Below, piece by piece: positions 7,444 to 15,733 of a DNA stretch of 64,000 nucleotides (the first letter of the stretch is position 1; each line of letters starts with the position of its first letter). The translations under genes and the position numbers were made by a program. The stretch is from CAVVNN01 sp963749605 (lineage in GTDB: Bacteria; Actinomycetota; Thermoleophilia; Solirubrobacterales; 70-9). Under the pieces are notes generated by a model. That model worked only from the letters and a program-made list of their open reading frames with translations. It was not told where the DNA came from and did no database searches. The stretch covers positions 248,001 to 312,000 of the forward strand of contig CAVVNN010000004.1 in NCBI GenBank assembly GCA_963749605.1, in the 5' to 3' direction.

Positions 7444-9573
7444 ATGGGGTACCGGTCTGAAAAGGTGCGCAGCGTGGGTCAAGCACGGGGGCAAGCAAAA
7501 AAGAACGCCGGCACGCTGGCTGGGCAGCATGTATCAGCTTTGGCTGAAGCTCTCCTCGTCCGCCATCTCCAGGAATCGTGGCCGTTTCGTAGCCACCCCA
7601 CGTGGTTCAAGACGTCCAAGCCAGCGCGATATGAGGAGCAAATCCGAACTGTTGCGGTGGTAGGTGCGGGTGCGAGCCTTCCAATGAAGGACATCGCCGC
7701 GGATCTCGCGCGGGATCTTGAGAAGAGGATAGAGAAAGACGACCAGGCTAGGAGACTCGAGCTCGATCGCCTAGAGAACGTCTACGGATTAGATCCAGAC
7801 AACTTCGAGACCAGACTAACGGCGCTCTGTAGGACACCTGAGTCCGAACGGCAGGTGAGGGAAGAGATCAGTAGGGAGTACAGACTTAGGCATCCCACTT
7901 TGCTCCCATATGAGTTTCTCGCCCATTTGCTTCACCACCGCTACCTCGACATGATTATCTCCTTCAACTTTGACGAGTTGCTGGATCAGTCGATAGAAGA
8001 TGAGCTAGGTGCCGACGAGTACACCCGAGTAGTTACCGAGGGAGACTTCGATCCGACCCGCGGCGTGGAGGGACCGTTGTACATCAAGATGCATGGTTCC
8101 GCCACGGAGCCGGATAGCTTGCGCTTTACCCGCGAACGTTACTACTGGACACCAAGATCGATCATCAAACTGGTAGAGGACAAGTTTGATGTCGACAACT
8201 TGGTGGTAATGAATCTTGGCTTCACGATGGATAGCTTCGACTTTCAGTATGTGCTCCGGAAACCAGCCAACCTGGAGCTCTACCACCTCGACCCAACACG
8301 GCTAGAGGCCGAGGTTGTCGACGGAATCACCTGGCAACGTGAGAAGGCCCGAGAGCGTAGGGAGACCGATCGGCCCGCGGCTTTGGACAAGCCCGCAAGA
8401 ATTGCACAGGTGGAGAAGTCTGACCCAAAACCTGGAGCCGACTTTCTAGAGAACCTACTCGAAGGTCTCATGGAAAGGCTGGAGGGACGTTGCGAAAAAC
8501 CGAGCTCTGGGCCAGCCGAGTGGCGCTCTGTGCTCAGGCATCGTGCCGTTGTGAAGGTTGTCGACGGCAGCGATCTTCATAAACCCGCTCGTCATAAGAG
8601 ATATCTGCGGCGACGCGCAATCCTCGAGATCGCGTTCACCGCCGCGAAGGGGCGCGGCGTAGTCTCCATAGGGTCGATGGTTAACGATCGTTGCGGGCGT
8701 TACTACGACCTTTACAAGCAACTGGCTGGCGCCGATGCTGACTCCTGGCCTTGTCTGTGTGAAGCGGGTGGACTTGTCGAGAGTGAAACCTATCCGGACA
8801 CTTATGAAGTGCTGAAAACGGTGCGTCAGAAGGAAAGTGGGACGGGAACAGATACTCCCAATATTCATCAGTTCTACCTTGCGGACCCAGTGAAACTCGC
8901 TAGGCATGTAGCGACGTCTCTAGGTATTCGCAAGAAGGAAAACAAACAGCTGGTGACGCTGCTGACGGAAACGCTGAAAAACCTGCAGCTAGATACGGAG
9001 ATCGAGATCCACTCCTGCGATGACCGCGTCTGTTCGAAGCTGTTTACCACTCCGACCCAGCTGAAAACGCTAACAGCTCTCAAGGGATGGACGCGAAGTC
9101 TTTTGGAGACAGAGCCAGAATTCGACGAATTATGGCTCGTAGCGGAGACTGGGCAGTGGATAGCGCAGGATGCAATAAGGACCATTCTTACTAGGCGTTG
9201 TAGCGAGATCCACCTGTTGCAGGCGTTTGATGCCGATGTAGCGATACCAAGGGTTGAAATCAAAACTCACCAGCTACCCTGGGGCCGGCATAATCGTCAC
9301 ATGACGGTTCTTCGGAGCGAAGGCCAAACAAAGGCAGCTATTTACTTCGTGAGACGTCTTCGCTCAACGACAGTAAGCCCTGTTTACCTCTCAAAGGCGC
9401 AGGCCGATCTGCGTCGTGTGACTCGCGCCTTTGAGAAATTGTGGGAGCTAGCTGAACGCTACAAGAGGGAGGGCGATCCCGAGGGGCAAGACGGCCATCC
9501 AGTCATGGGTGACAGCACGGTAGGAGCATCAAGCTCTAACGCGGGCGTCGCGAACCCAGTGACAGTTCGTTAG
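7444..9573 (+). CDS. SIR2-domain protein, probable antiphage NADase
   Basis: About 709 residues from ATG 7444 (736 from the upstream start at 7363). The N-terminal 300 residues carry SIR2-like signatures: VVGAGAS (NAD-binding GAG-S), IISFNFDELLD (matching TNFD-LLE), IKMHGS (matching KLHGS), and a further NLGFTMDSFDF strand. SIR2 proteins in defence islands usually cleave NAD+ on phage infection and stop growth. The C-terminal 400 residues have no motif I recognise; they may sense the phage or a partner. It stands alone, 90-odd codons of spacer away from the CBASS-like genes, and its base composition is less GC-rich than the core genes. NADase activity is inferred. Confidence 0.75.
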   Translation: MGYRSEKVRSVGQARGQAKKNAGTLAGQHVSALAEALLVRHLQESWPFRSHPTWFKTSKPARYEEQIRTVAVVGAGASLPMKDIAADLARDLEKRIEKDDQARRLELDRLENVYGLDPDNFETRLTALCRTPESERQVREEISREYRLRHPTLLPYEFLAHLLHHRYLDMIISFNFDELLDQSIEDELGADEYTRVVTEGDFDPTRGVEGPLYIKMHGSATEPDSLRFTRERYYWTPRSIIKLVEDKFDVDNLVVMNLGFTMDSFDFQYVLRKPANLELYHLDPTRLEAEVVDGITWQREKARERRETDRPAALDKPARIAQVEKSDPKPGADFLENLLEGLMERLEGRCEKPSSGPAEWRSVLRHRAVVKVVDGSDLHKPARHKRYLRRRAILEIAFTAAKGRGVVSIGSMVNDRCGRYYDLYKQLAGADADSWPCLCEAGGLVESETYPDTYEVLKTVRQKESGTGTDTPNIHQFYLADPVKLARHVATSLGIRKKENKQLVTLLTETLKNLQLDTEIEIHSCDDRVCSKLFTTPTQLKTLTALKGWTRSLLETEPEFDELWLVAETGQWIAQDAIRTILTRRCSEIHLLQAFDADVAIPRVEIKTHQLPWGRHNRHMTVLRSEGQTKAAIYFVRRLRSTTVSPVYLSKAQADLRRVTRAFEKLWELAERYKREGDPEGQDGHPVMGDSTVGASSSNAGVANPVTVR

Positions 9574-10157
9574 TCCGCTTCCGCTTCGCGCGACTTGCGA
9601 ACGTCCGCTGAGCGTCGCTCCAGAGGCCCGGTCTGGACGGGGGAGCAGCAGCAGGCCCGGAGCGTCGGGCGACAGGCCTTTGCGCAGCTGCAGGTGTCAA
9701 TCCATCGGGTGACGACATGAGGGCCTCGGTGGATCGGAGTGGCGGCGCAGGAGATCGCGTGGTGGCGGTTGGCTTCGCGGGCGAGGGCGGTGCGTGCGGG
9801 GCACGCTACTTCGATCCGGCTCAAAGAATGCGCCAGTTTGCAGCGGGTCTTCTGACACGGCGGCGAGGTGTCTCTCTTCAGCTTGGCGGGCTGATCATCG
9901 GAGCGACGAGTTGGCCGAACACACTGGCACCTAGGCGCAGGGGCACTCACCCCGACAGGTTGACGAGATCGGTGAGAGCAGTCACAAACCGTGCGACTCC
10001 GCTCACTGCAACGGCTGCCGACCGCGGCCGTTATGGGCTGGTGAGGGCTCCGGCGCCGCCGGCGTCAAGCCCTGCGGCCCCTGGGGCCGGCCTTGACCCC
10101 GGCTCGTTGGCAACAGCGCCAACCGCCCGGTAGAGGTACTGGTTGGAGAAATTGCCG
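9574..10157. other. Gene-poor stretch before the CBASS-like operon
   Basis: About 580 bases. Reading frames of 120-140 codons exist on both strands, but their translations are compositionally odd (Arg/Ser/Cys-rich), have no domains and lack ribosome binding sites, so I do not call them. The right end probably contains the operon promoter. Confidence 0.4.
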
Positions 10158-11214
10158 ATGCCGTCCGCCACCGCAGCCAAACTGTCTGGCTCGACTATGG
10201 ACCTGAACCAAGCCTTCGACCAACTGCAGGCCGCGGCCGACGCCGACCCCGAGCGGGTCGTCGAGGCGCGACGCCGACGCGACCTCTTCGACGGCGCCTT
10301 CGAGCCCGTTGGAGGAAGTGACGGAAGTGATCGCCTCGGGCTCGCTGGCGCGCAGCACGCAGCGCGAACCGATCAACGACGTCGATGTGGTCATCGTCCT
10401 CCGGACCGAGGACCATCCCGATTGGGGCCAGCCGGGCGACAGCGCAGCTGCTGCCCTCGACCACCTCCAGGGCAGGGTCAAGGAGCGGCTCGGTACCAAC
10501 GGCGGCACCGTTGCCGAAGAGGTCTGGCTGGCGCGGACCCGCAACCACTCGGTCAAGTGCTGGCTCGATGACCCCAGCCGCGAGGATGCCTTCACCGTCG
10601 ACGCCATGCCGGCCCTACGCCAGCCCGGCGGCGAACTGCTGGTGCCGGAGAAGAAGAGCAACGGCTGGATCCGGACGAATCCCGAGTACCTGATCGAGCG
10701 CGTCCGTCAGCGCCAGCAGGAGTGGGACAGCTTCCGCCCACTGGTCCGCACCCTCAAGTTCTGGAACGACTGCGAGTGCAAGGAGATGAAGTCGCTGACG
10801 GTCGAGGTGCTGGCGCTCGAGAATCTGCCGGTCGAGACGAGCCGCCCGCGTGCCCTGCAGCGCTTCTTCCAGGCCGCGACCAACGCGGTCGATAGACCGA
10901 TCGAAGACCCCGCTGGTCTCTGCGGCGAGATTCAGCCCGACCTCGACCGCGAGGCGGCACGGGAGCGTCTCGACGAAGCCGCCAGCGACGCCTGGAAGGC
11001 AGTCAACGCCCAGGACGCTGGCGAAACCGACCGCGCTGGCTGTCTGTGGCGAAAGGTCTTCGGCGATGACTTCCCGGCACCTGAGGGTGGCTGTGAGGAC
11101 GGCGACGACGAGGACGAGGCGGCCGGCTCATTCAACATCGCCACGGGCGTTGCCGGTGCCGTGGGGATCGGTATCGATCGCCCACGGCCGGTCACCGACG
11201 CACCGCAGGGCTAG
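10158..11214 (+). pseudogene. CD-NTase-like nucleotidyltransferase, frameshifted
   Basis: The protein would begin MPSATAAKLSGSTMDLNQ, preceded by GGAG at good spacing, and run through the helix ARRRRDLFDGAF. It then continues in another frame with LEEVTEVIASGSLARSTQ and DVDVVIVL, the GS...DxD signature of polymerase-beta/CD-NTase enzymes, followed by the third-Asp strand FTVDAMPAL and the LKFWN helix. Removing one C from CCC at 10305-10307 joins the two frames. A TTG at 10309 could start a shorter protein, but it would lack the N-terminal helix typical of the family. Adjacent E2, E1 and JAB genes make this a CBASS-type signal synthase, which would make cyclic nucleotides on infection. The indel could be a real mutation, a translational frameshift or a sequencing error. 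Confidence 0.72.
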
Positions 11215-11217
11215 CGC

Positions 11218-11748
11218 TTGACTGAGCGGCAGGCGGAGAGTTGGACCGTCGCCGAGCCCGCCGTGGCCGAGCGTGAGCGGGCGACGATGGACCGCTGGGC
11301 GCCTGAGCTCGAGTGGCACGAGGACCTGGTTTGGCGCCAAGGGCGGCGGGCGTGCGGTTGGGTCGGGCGGGCGCCAGATTGGGCGGCCGATCGTCCACAA
11401 CCCCCCGGCGTCGACGAGCTGCTCGACGGCCGCCGGCTTGAGCTCAAGGTGATCTACCCCGAGGCATTCCCGGCGGTGCCGGCGGTGCTGTTCCCGACCG
11501 ATCCGGAGGTACCGTTAGATCGACGGACGCTCAGTCGCTGGCACGTCAACGGCGACGGCTCGCTCTGTCTAATGCAGGCGGCGGATGATTGGCAACTTGG
11601 CGATACCGCCGCCGAGCTGGTGCGCAAGGCATCGGGCTGGTTCATCGAGTACCTGCTGCTCGAGGGCGGCGAGATCGAGAAGATGACCGAGCGCGGCATC
11701 TTCGAGGACACGGCCCTTGACCCGATCCTCGCCAAGTTCGCCGTATGA
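11218..11748 (+). CDS. E2-like ubiquitin-conjugating domain protein
   Basis: A 176-residue protein starting at TTG, three bases after the CD-NTase stop. The E2-type active-site block is HVNGDGSLCLMQAADDW, with the catalytic Cys near residue 119 preceded by His-x-Asn. A P-x-x-F-P-like strand (YPEAFPAVPAVLFP) sits before it, as in E2 folds. In type II CBASS, Cap2 is normally one E2-E1 fusion; here the E2 is a separate protein overlapping the E1 gene by 4 nt. The pair probably conjugates the C terminus of the CD-NTase to a target to prime it. Confidence 0.78.
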   Translation: MTERQAESWTVAEPAVAERERATMDRWAPELEWHEDLVWRQGRRACGWVGRAPDWAADRPQPPGVDELLDGRRLELKVIYPEAFPAVPAVLFPTDPEVPLDRRTLSRWHVNGDGSLCLMQAADDWQLGDTAAELVRKASGWFIEYLLLEGGEIEKMTERGIFEDTALDPILAKFAV

Positions 11749-13037
11749 GGCTGCCGGCCGTCGTCCTGCCCGCGCTCTATGGCGCTTACCTCGCCGCGAG
11801 CGGCAAGAACTCGGGTTCGCTAGACATCAAGTTCGACGAGACAGAACAGCTCGCGCTCATCGATGGCCTTCGCGAGGGCCGGGAAGGCACCCGGCGGCAG
11901 GGCCTCTCGGCGGTCTCCCCTCGTCACTACCTCGGCTACGCGACCACCGAGGTCGGAATGGGCCTTTGGTTCCGCGTCGATCCGTCTCTGCACCTAGTCG
12001 GTGCCGAGGCCGCGCGTCACGGTGCCGCCACCCGCCTCGACGCCTTCCGCGAAAAGGTCGTCGGCGGCAACTGGGTCAACCCAGGTCGTCGCGCCTACAC
12101 CCTCGCTGTCACCGTTACCCACTTTCCCGAGCAGGCGGGACCGCACTTCGCCGCCTGGCGCCTGGAAGGGGAGCAGGGCTCTGCCGAAATGCTTCCGATC
12201 GACGTCGTGGCCGAGGAAACTGAGCTGCTCTCTCCCCTGAGCGGCGTCTGGCCGCTCGAGGAGCTCGCTGGCAAGAAGCTGGCCCTGATCGGCGCGGGAA
12301 GCATTGGCAGCGCTGCCGCCGAGGCCCTCGCCGCCTATGGGATCCGCCACCTAGTCCTGGTTGATCCCGACCGGCTGCATTCCGACAACTTTGCCCGCCA
12401 CCGTGTCGACCCACTGAACCTCGGCCGCTACAAGGTCAAGGCCATCGCCGATCGCCTCACCGAGCGCGATCCGGGGATGGAGGTGGAGGCACTGGCGCTC
12501 GATGTGATCTACGACGCGGACGTGATCCGCCCACTGATGGGCGAGGTCGATGGCGTCCTGGTCAGCAGCGACGGCGTGGATTCGCGTCGGGCGGCCAATC
12601 ATCTCGCCCGCAGGGCCGGCAAACCGGCGGTCTTCGCCTGCGTTCTTGCCGACGGAAGTTTCGGCGAGATCCTGCGGATCCGCCCGCCGCAGACTGGCTG
12701 CCTTTTGTGCGCGCGGGCCGAGCTGCTGCAGAGCGCGGCGATGAACCCCGAGCCCTCGCTTGACCGCGGCTACGGAGAGGGAACGCGTCACCTGCCGATG
12801 ACCGCGGTCGGCGGCGACCTCGGGCTCGTCGGCCAGCTTGCTGCCAAGGCGAGCGTGGCGACTCTGCTGGAGGATCTCGGCTACCGCGAGCAGAGGCTTC
12901 CCGGCGATCACGCGATCCTGGGTCTGCAGCCGAAGCCGAACATGGCAGCGCCGTTCGATCTCGAGCAGGCTTGCAAGCTGCGATGGCGAGACTTACCGCC
13001 GCCCCGGCCGGAGTGCCCGACCTGTGGAAGCGGTTGA
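11745..13037 (+). CDS. E1-like (ThiF/Cap2-type) adenylation enzyme
   Basis: A 430-residue protein. Residues 1-170 form an N-terminal domain I do not recognise. The ThiF/E1 domain follows, with the nucleotide-binding loop LIGAGSIGSAAAEALAAYG (about 182-200), the acidic strand end LVLVDPDRL, and the Arg-containing segment NFARHRV. Zinc ligands are CLLC near residue 326 and CPTCG at the extreme C terminus. E1 enzymes adenylate a protein C terminus and pass it to the E2. It starts in an ATGA overlap with the E2 gene. Confidence 0.82.
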   Translation: MRLPAVVLPALYGAYLAASGKNSGSLDIKFDETEQLALIDGLREGREGTRRQGLSAVSPRHYLGYATTEVGMGLWFRVDPSLHLVGAEAARHGAATRLDAFREKVVGGNWVNPGRRAYTLAVTVTHFPEQAGPHFAAWRLEGEQGSAEMLPIDVVAEETELLSPLSGVWPLEELAGKKLALIGAGSIGSAAAEALAAYGIRHLVLVDPDRLHSDNFARHRVDPLNLGRYKVKAIADRLTERDPGMEVEALALDVIYDADVIRPLMGEVDGVLVSSDGVDSRRAANHLARRAGKPAVFACVLADGSFGEILRIRPPQTGCLLCARAELLQSAAMNPEPSLDRGYGEGTRHLPMTAVGGDLGLVGQLAAKASVATLLEDLGYREQRLPGDHAILGLQPKPNMAAPFDLEQACKLRWRDLPPPRPECPTCGSG

Positions 13038-13521
13038 GCGCAATGATCGCGGGGTGCGCCAGGAGAGCTCGATCGAGATCGCGGTGGCCGCGCGCGAGCG
13101 GATCGTGCAGCTGGCGCTGGCGTCCGAGGACGGCCTGGAGACCGGCGGCATCCTGCTCGGGCGCGGCCCCGGCAAGGACGGCGTCGTTCATACCGAGCTG
13201 GCCGGCGATGCGGGGCCGGGCGCGAAGCGCCGGCCAGACTTCTTCCTGCGCGACCTCACCCACGCCCGCTCACTTGCCGAGGAGGCCTGGGCCGGCTCGC
13301 GGGCGATCTGGGTCGGGGAGTGGCACACCCACCCACTCGGTGACCGCGCGCCGAGCCCGAGCGACCTCGCCACCTACCGACGGCTGCTCGTCGCCTCGGA
13401 CTTGGAGTTCGAGCTGTTCGTCTCGATCATCGTCACCGCCGACGCCGACGGCGGTTGGGCAGCTCCCCGGCTGTGGCCATGGCTGCTCGAGCTGCGGGAG
13501 AGGCCGGGGCATGCGAACTGA
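13024..13521 (+). CDS. JAB/MPN metalloprotease (Cap3-like)
   Basis: About 165 residues. The JAMM signature is complete: ETGGILLG with the catalytic Glu, then GEWHTHPLGDRAPSPSD supplying His-x-His and the zinc Asp. In CBASS and related prokaryotic ubiquitin-like operons this isopeptidase removes the protein conjugated by E1-E2. GTG 13024, which overlaps the E1 stop, is the preferred start; GTG 13054 is possible. The protein is small and lacks other domains. Confidence 0.8.
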   Translation: MEAVERNDRGVRQESSIEIAVAARERIVQLALASEDGLETGGILLGRGPGKDGVVHTELAGDAGPGAKRRPDFFLRDLTHARSLAEEAWAGSRAIWVGEWHTHPLGDRAPSPSDLATYRRLLVASDLEFELFVSIIVTADADGGWAAPRLWPWLLELRERPGHAN

Positions 13522-13535
13522 TCTACCGTAGGTCG

Positions 13536-14285
13536 ATGTCCACCGTCGACCTACGCCAGCTGTTGATGCTCAAGCAGGAGGTCCTGGCGGCGCGGCTGCA
13601 CAGCGCCGCTGGCTTCGATCATGCGGTGGCGAAGGGGGATGTCGGCGAGCTGAACTGGGAGGCGGTACTGGACGGTCGACACGATCGCGGAGGATTCCTG
13701 CCGGGCCGCTACGCGGTCTGCGGTGCCTTCATAATCGACGCGGATGGCGGCACGAGCGATCAGATCGACCTCGTCATCCACGACGCCCATTTCTGCCCGC
13801 TCTTCTTCGAGGAGGGCGGCAATCGCTATATCCCCGCCGAGAGCGTCTACGCGGTCTTCGAGATCAAGCCCGAGTTGAGCCGCGACTACATTCTCTATGC
13901 CGGTGAGAAGGCGGCCTCGGTGCGAGCGCTGCGGCGGACCAGCGTCCCCATAGTCCACGCCGGGGGCACGTTCTCGGCCCGCGAGCCGTTCGAGATCCTG
14001 GCCGGCATCCTGGCGAGCAGGAGCGGCTGGACACCACCTTTCGGCAGCCCGCTGGTAGAGGCGCTAGCGGATCTGCAGACACCCGGCCGGCTCGACTTTG
14101 GCGCGACCGCCGAGCACGGTGCCTTCGAGGTCTCCTACGGTAACGGGCCCCCCGCCCTATCTACGAGCGATCCCGACGGCGGCTTGATGTTCTTCCTCAC
14201 CCGGCTCTACACTCGGCTGCAGCAGCTCGGAACTGTCACCGCGATCGACCTGGCCGAGTACAGTCGGCCGCTCGAGGCCGACTGA
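13536..14285 (+). CDS. DUF6602-like predicted nuclease, probable effector
   Basis: A 249-residue protein with a layout like DUF6602: GFLPGRYAVCGAFIID, then SDQIDLVIHD, then YIPAESVYAVFEIKPEL. The Asp in the second block and the E-x-K of FEIKP resemble a PD-(D/E)xK restriction-endonuclease fold (known-family inference, not tested). It closes the CD-NTase/E2/E1/JAB operon, 14 nt after the JAB stop, the position usually occupied by the CBASS effector. ATG 13536 is the first start after the JAB gene. Nucleic-acid cleavage on signal binding is a hypothesis. Confidence 0.65.
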   Translation: MSTVDLRQLLMLKQEVLAARLHSAAGFDHAVAKGDVGELNWEAVLDGRHDRGGFLPGRYAVCGAFIIDADGGTSDQIDLVIHDAHFCPLFFEEGGNRYIPAESVYAVFEIKPELSRDYILYAGEKAASVRALRRTSVPIVHAGGTFSAREPFEILAGILASRSGWTPPFGSPLVEALADLQTPGRLDFGATAEHGAFEVSYGNGPPALSTSDPDGGLMFFLTRLYTRLQQLGTVTAIDLAEYSRPLEAD

Positions 14286-14575
14286 CCTCAATCCATCCCG
14301 TGGTTTTCGGGGCCGGAGATCTGGTTGCTGATCGTGCGGCTCTCAGCCCACACCAACGCACCCGTCACGCCACGTGCTGTCCGCTCTCCCTCTTGACCCG
14401 CGTGCCGAGATAGCCATCCAGCAAAAACCGCCGCCTCAGCTTTGGCCCGTGGCATCAAATGCCCATAGAGTGGCTTGCGCGGCGTGGACGGCGCGATGAA
14501 GAACCTGGTTTTCGATGATCTGTTCGGAAGCGACATATCGCGCAAGGTAGGATCTGCGGGAAGCGGGACAAGGGC
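14286..14575. other. Spacer between CBASS-like and Nudix-TIR operons
   Basis: About 290 bases. A reverse-strand frame (14288-14644) covers it but has no domain or ribosome binding site and overlaps the Nudix start, so it is not called. The promoter for the Nudix-TIR pair must lie here. Confidence 0.35.
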
Positions 14576-15733
14576 ATGATGATTAGCCGTGAGGAGCCGA
14601 GCCGACCTGTTCTGTTCGCCGCTGCGGGATGTTTTTGCCTTCACGGTAACAACGTCCTACTCTTACGACGTAGCGACGACAAGTCATATCCTGGGCACTG
14701 GGGCGTCCCAACTGGACGACTTGAGGCCGGTGAGGATGGGATTCGTGCTGTCATCCGTGAGCTATATGAGGAGACCCGGCTGCTCTTATCGCAAGACCGC
14801 CTCATTTCGCTTGGCACGTTTTATGTCACGAATGACGACATGGCCTTTACCTACGCGCTCTTCCTTGCACAATTTGACCACTGCCCACAGGTCACGATCA
14901 ACTCCGAAGAGCATAACGAGTACAGATGGGCGGATCTCGACTCCCTCGGAGGATTCCAGCTAGTACCTGATGTCGCTGACTGTGCCGCCGTTGTCCGAGA
15001 GTATCTACTCCCCGCAGCACAGTTGCAACTCCTCGAATTACCTAGTGTTGCACCAACATCCACACTACGCAGGATTCAGGCGGAAGTCGAGCAACAACTG
15101 CCACCACATTCAAATGGCTCTGTGATGGAGCACTGTCTGTCCGTGCTAGGTCCACCGGCTGCAGGCAAGAGTACTGCTTTGAAACAAATAGCCTCGGTGC
15201 GGAAAGACTACAAATACATACGGGATGATGTGATCCTTCGACAAGGCAGTCGCCTCAATCGGTACCTCACTCAGCTAATCGACGAGCGTAGACGCGCTAT
15301 CGCTCTAAATTTCCAGGTCGACATACTGGCGGTGCGTTACTGGCAGAGCACTGGAGCCCCTAAATATGCTCTTATCGATGAGTCAATTCATAGTAGCCTA
15401 GCCTATGCCAAGGCCCTCTGGTACATGGAATGGCTCGATGACGCATCTTTTCAAACGTTTTATGTTACATACGCTACTTATGCGCGGACGTTGCCAGCTG
15501 CCGAAGTAACCGTTCTCCTAACTGCAGATATAGACGTTCTGATGTCACGAATACATCGACGCGGTCGCAAAGCAGAGAGAAGTTACGACGAACGTTACGT
15601 AAACGAAGTACGCCGAGGCTGCGAGGAGGTCGCGGTAGAGTTGGAGCGGACGCAATACGTGAAGAGAATCGATACAAGTGACATGACTGCCAAGGGCGTT
15701 AGTGAGTACTTGCTGACGCTCTTGTCGGGATGA
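14576..15733 (+). CDS. Nudix hydrolase fused to a deoxynucleoside-kinase-like domain
   Basis: A 385-residue two-domain protein. Residues about 10-150 are a Nudix domain with the box G-x5-E-x7-RELYEETRLL, which binds metal and hydrolyses nucleoside diphosphate derivatives. Residues about 185-385 are a P-loop kinase: Walker A LGPPAAGKST, then IDESIHSSLAYAKALWYMEW and a C-terminal VTVLLTADIDVLMSRIHRRGRKAE...YDERYV resembling deoxynucleoside kinases (LID Arg cluster). The downstream TIR gene starts in an ATGA overlap (15730-15733), so the two are co-translated. AT-rich composition and rare-codon use against the core genes suggest recent transfer. Likely a nucleotide-sensing or nucleotide-making partner of the TIR protein; the real substrate is unknown. 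Confidence 0.72.
   Translation: MMISREEPSRPVLFAAAGCFCLHGNNVLLLRRSDDKSYPGHWGVPTGRLEAGEDGIRAVIRELYEETRLLLSQDRLISLGTFYVTNDDMAFTYALFLAQFDHCPQVTINSEEHNEYRWADLDSLGGFQLVPDVADCAAVVREYLLPAAQLQLLELPSVAPTSTLRRIQAEVEQQLPPHSNGSVMEHCLSVLGPPAAGKSTALKQIASVRKDYKYIRDDVILRQGSRLNRYLTQLIDERRRAIALNFQVDILAVRYWQSTGAPKYALIDESIHSSLAYAKALWYMEWLDDASFQTFYVTYATYARTLPAAEVTVLLTADIDVLMSRIHRRGRKAERSYDERYVNEVRRGCEEVAVELERTQYVKRIDTSDMTAKGVSEYLLTLLSG

Noticed and set aside
9570..10133. Two opposing frames of about 130 codons
   Set aside because: Compositionally odd, no ribosome binding site, no domain.
14288..14644. 118-codon reverse frame before the Nudix-kinase gene
   Set aside because: No domain, no ribosome binding site, and overlap with the confident Nudix start.
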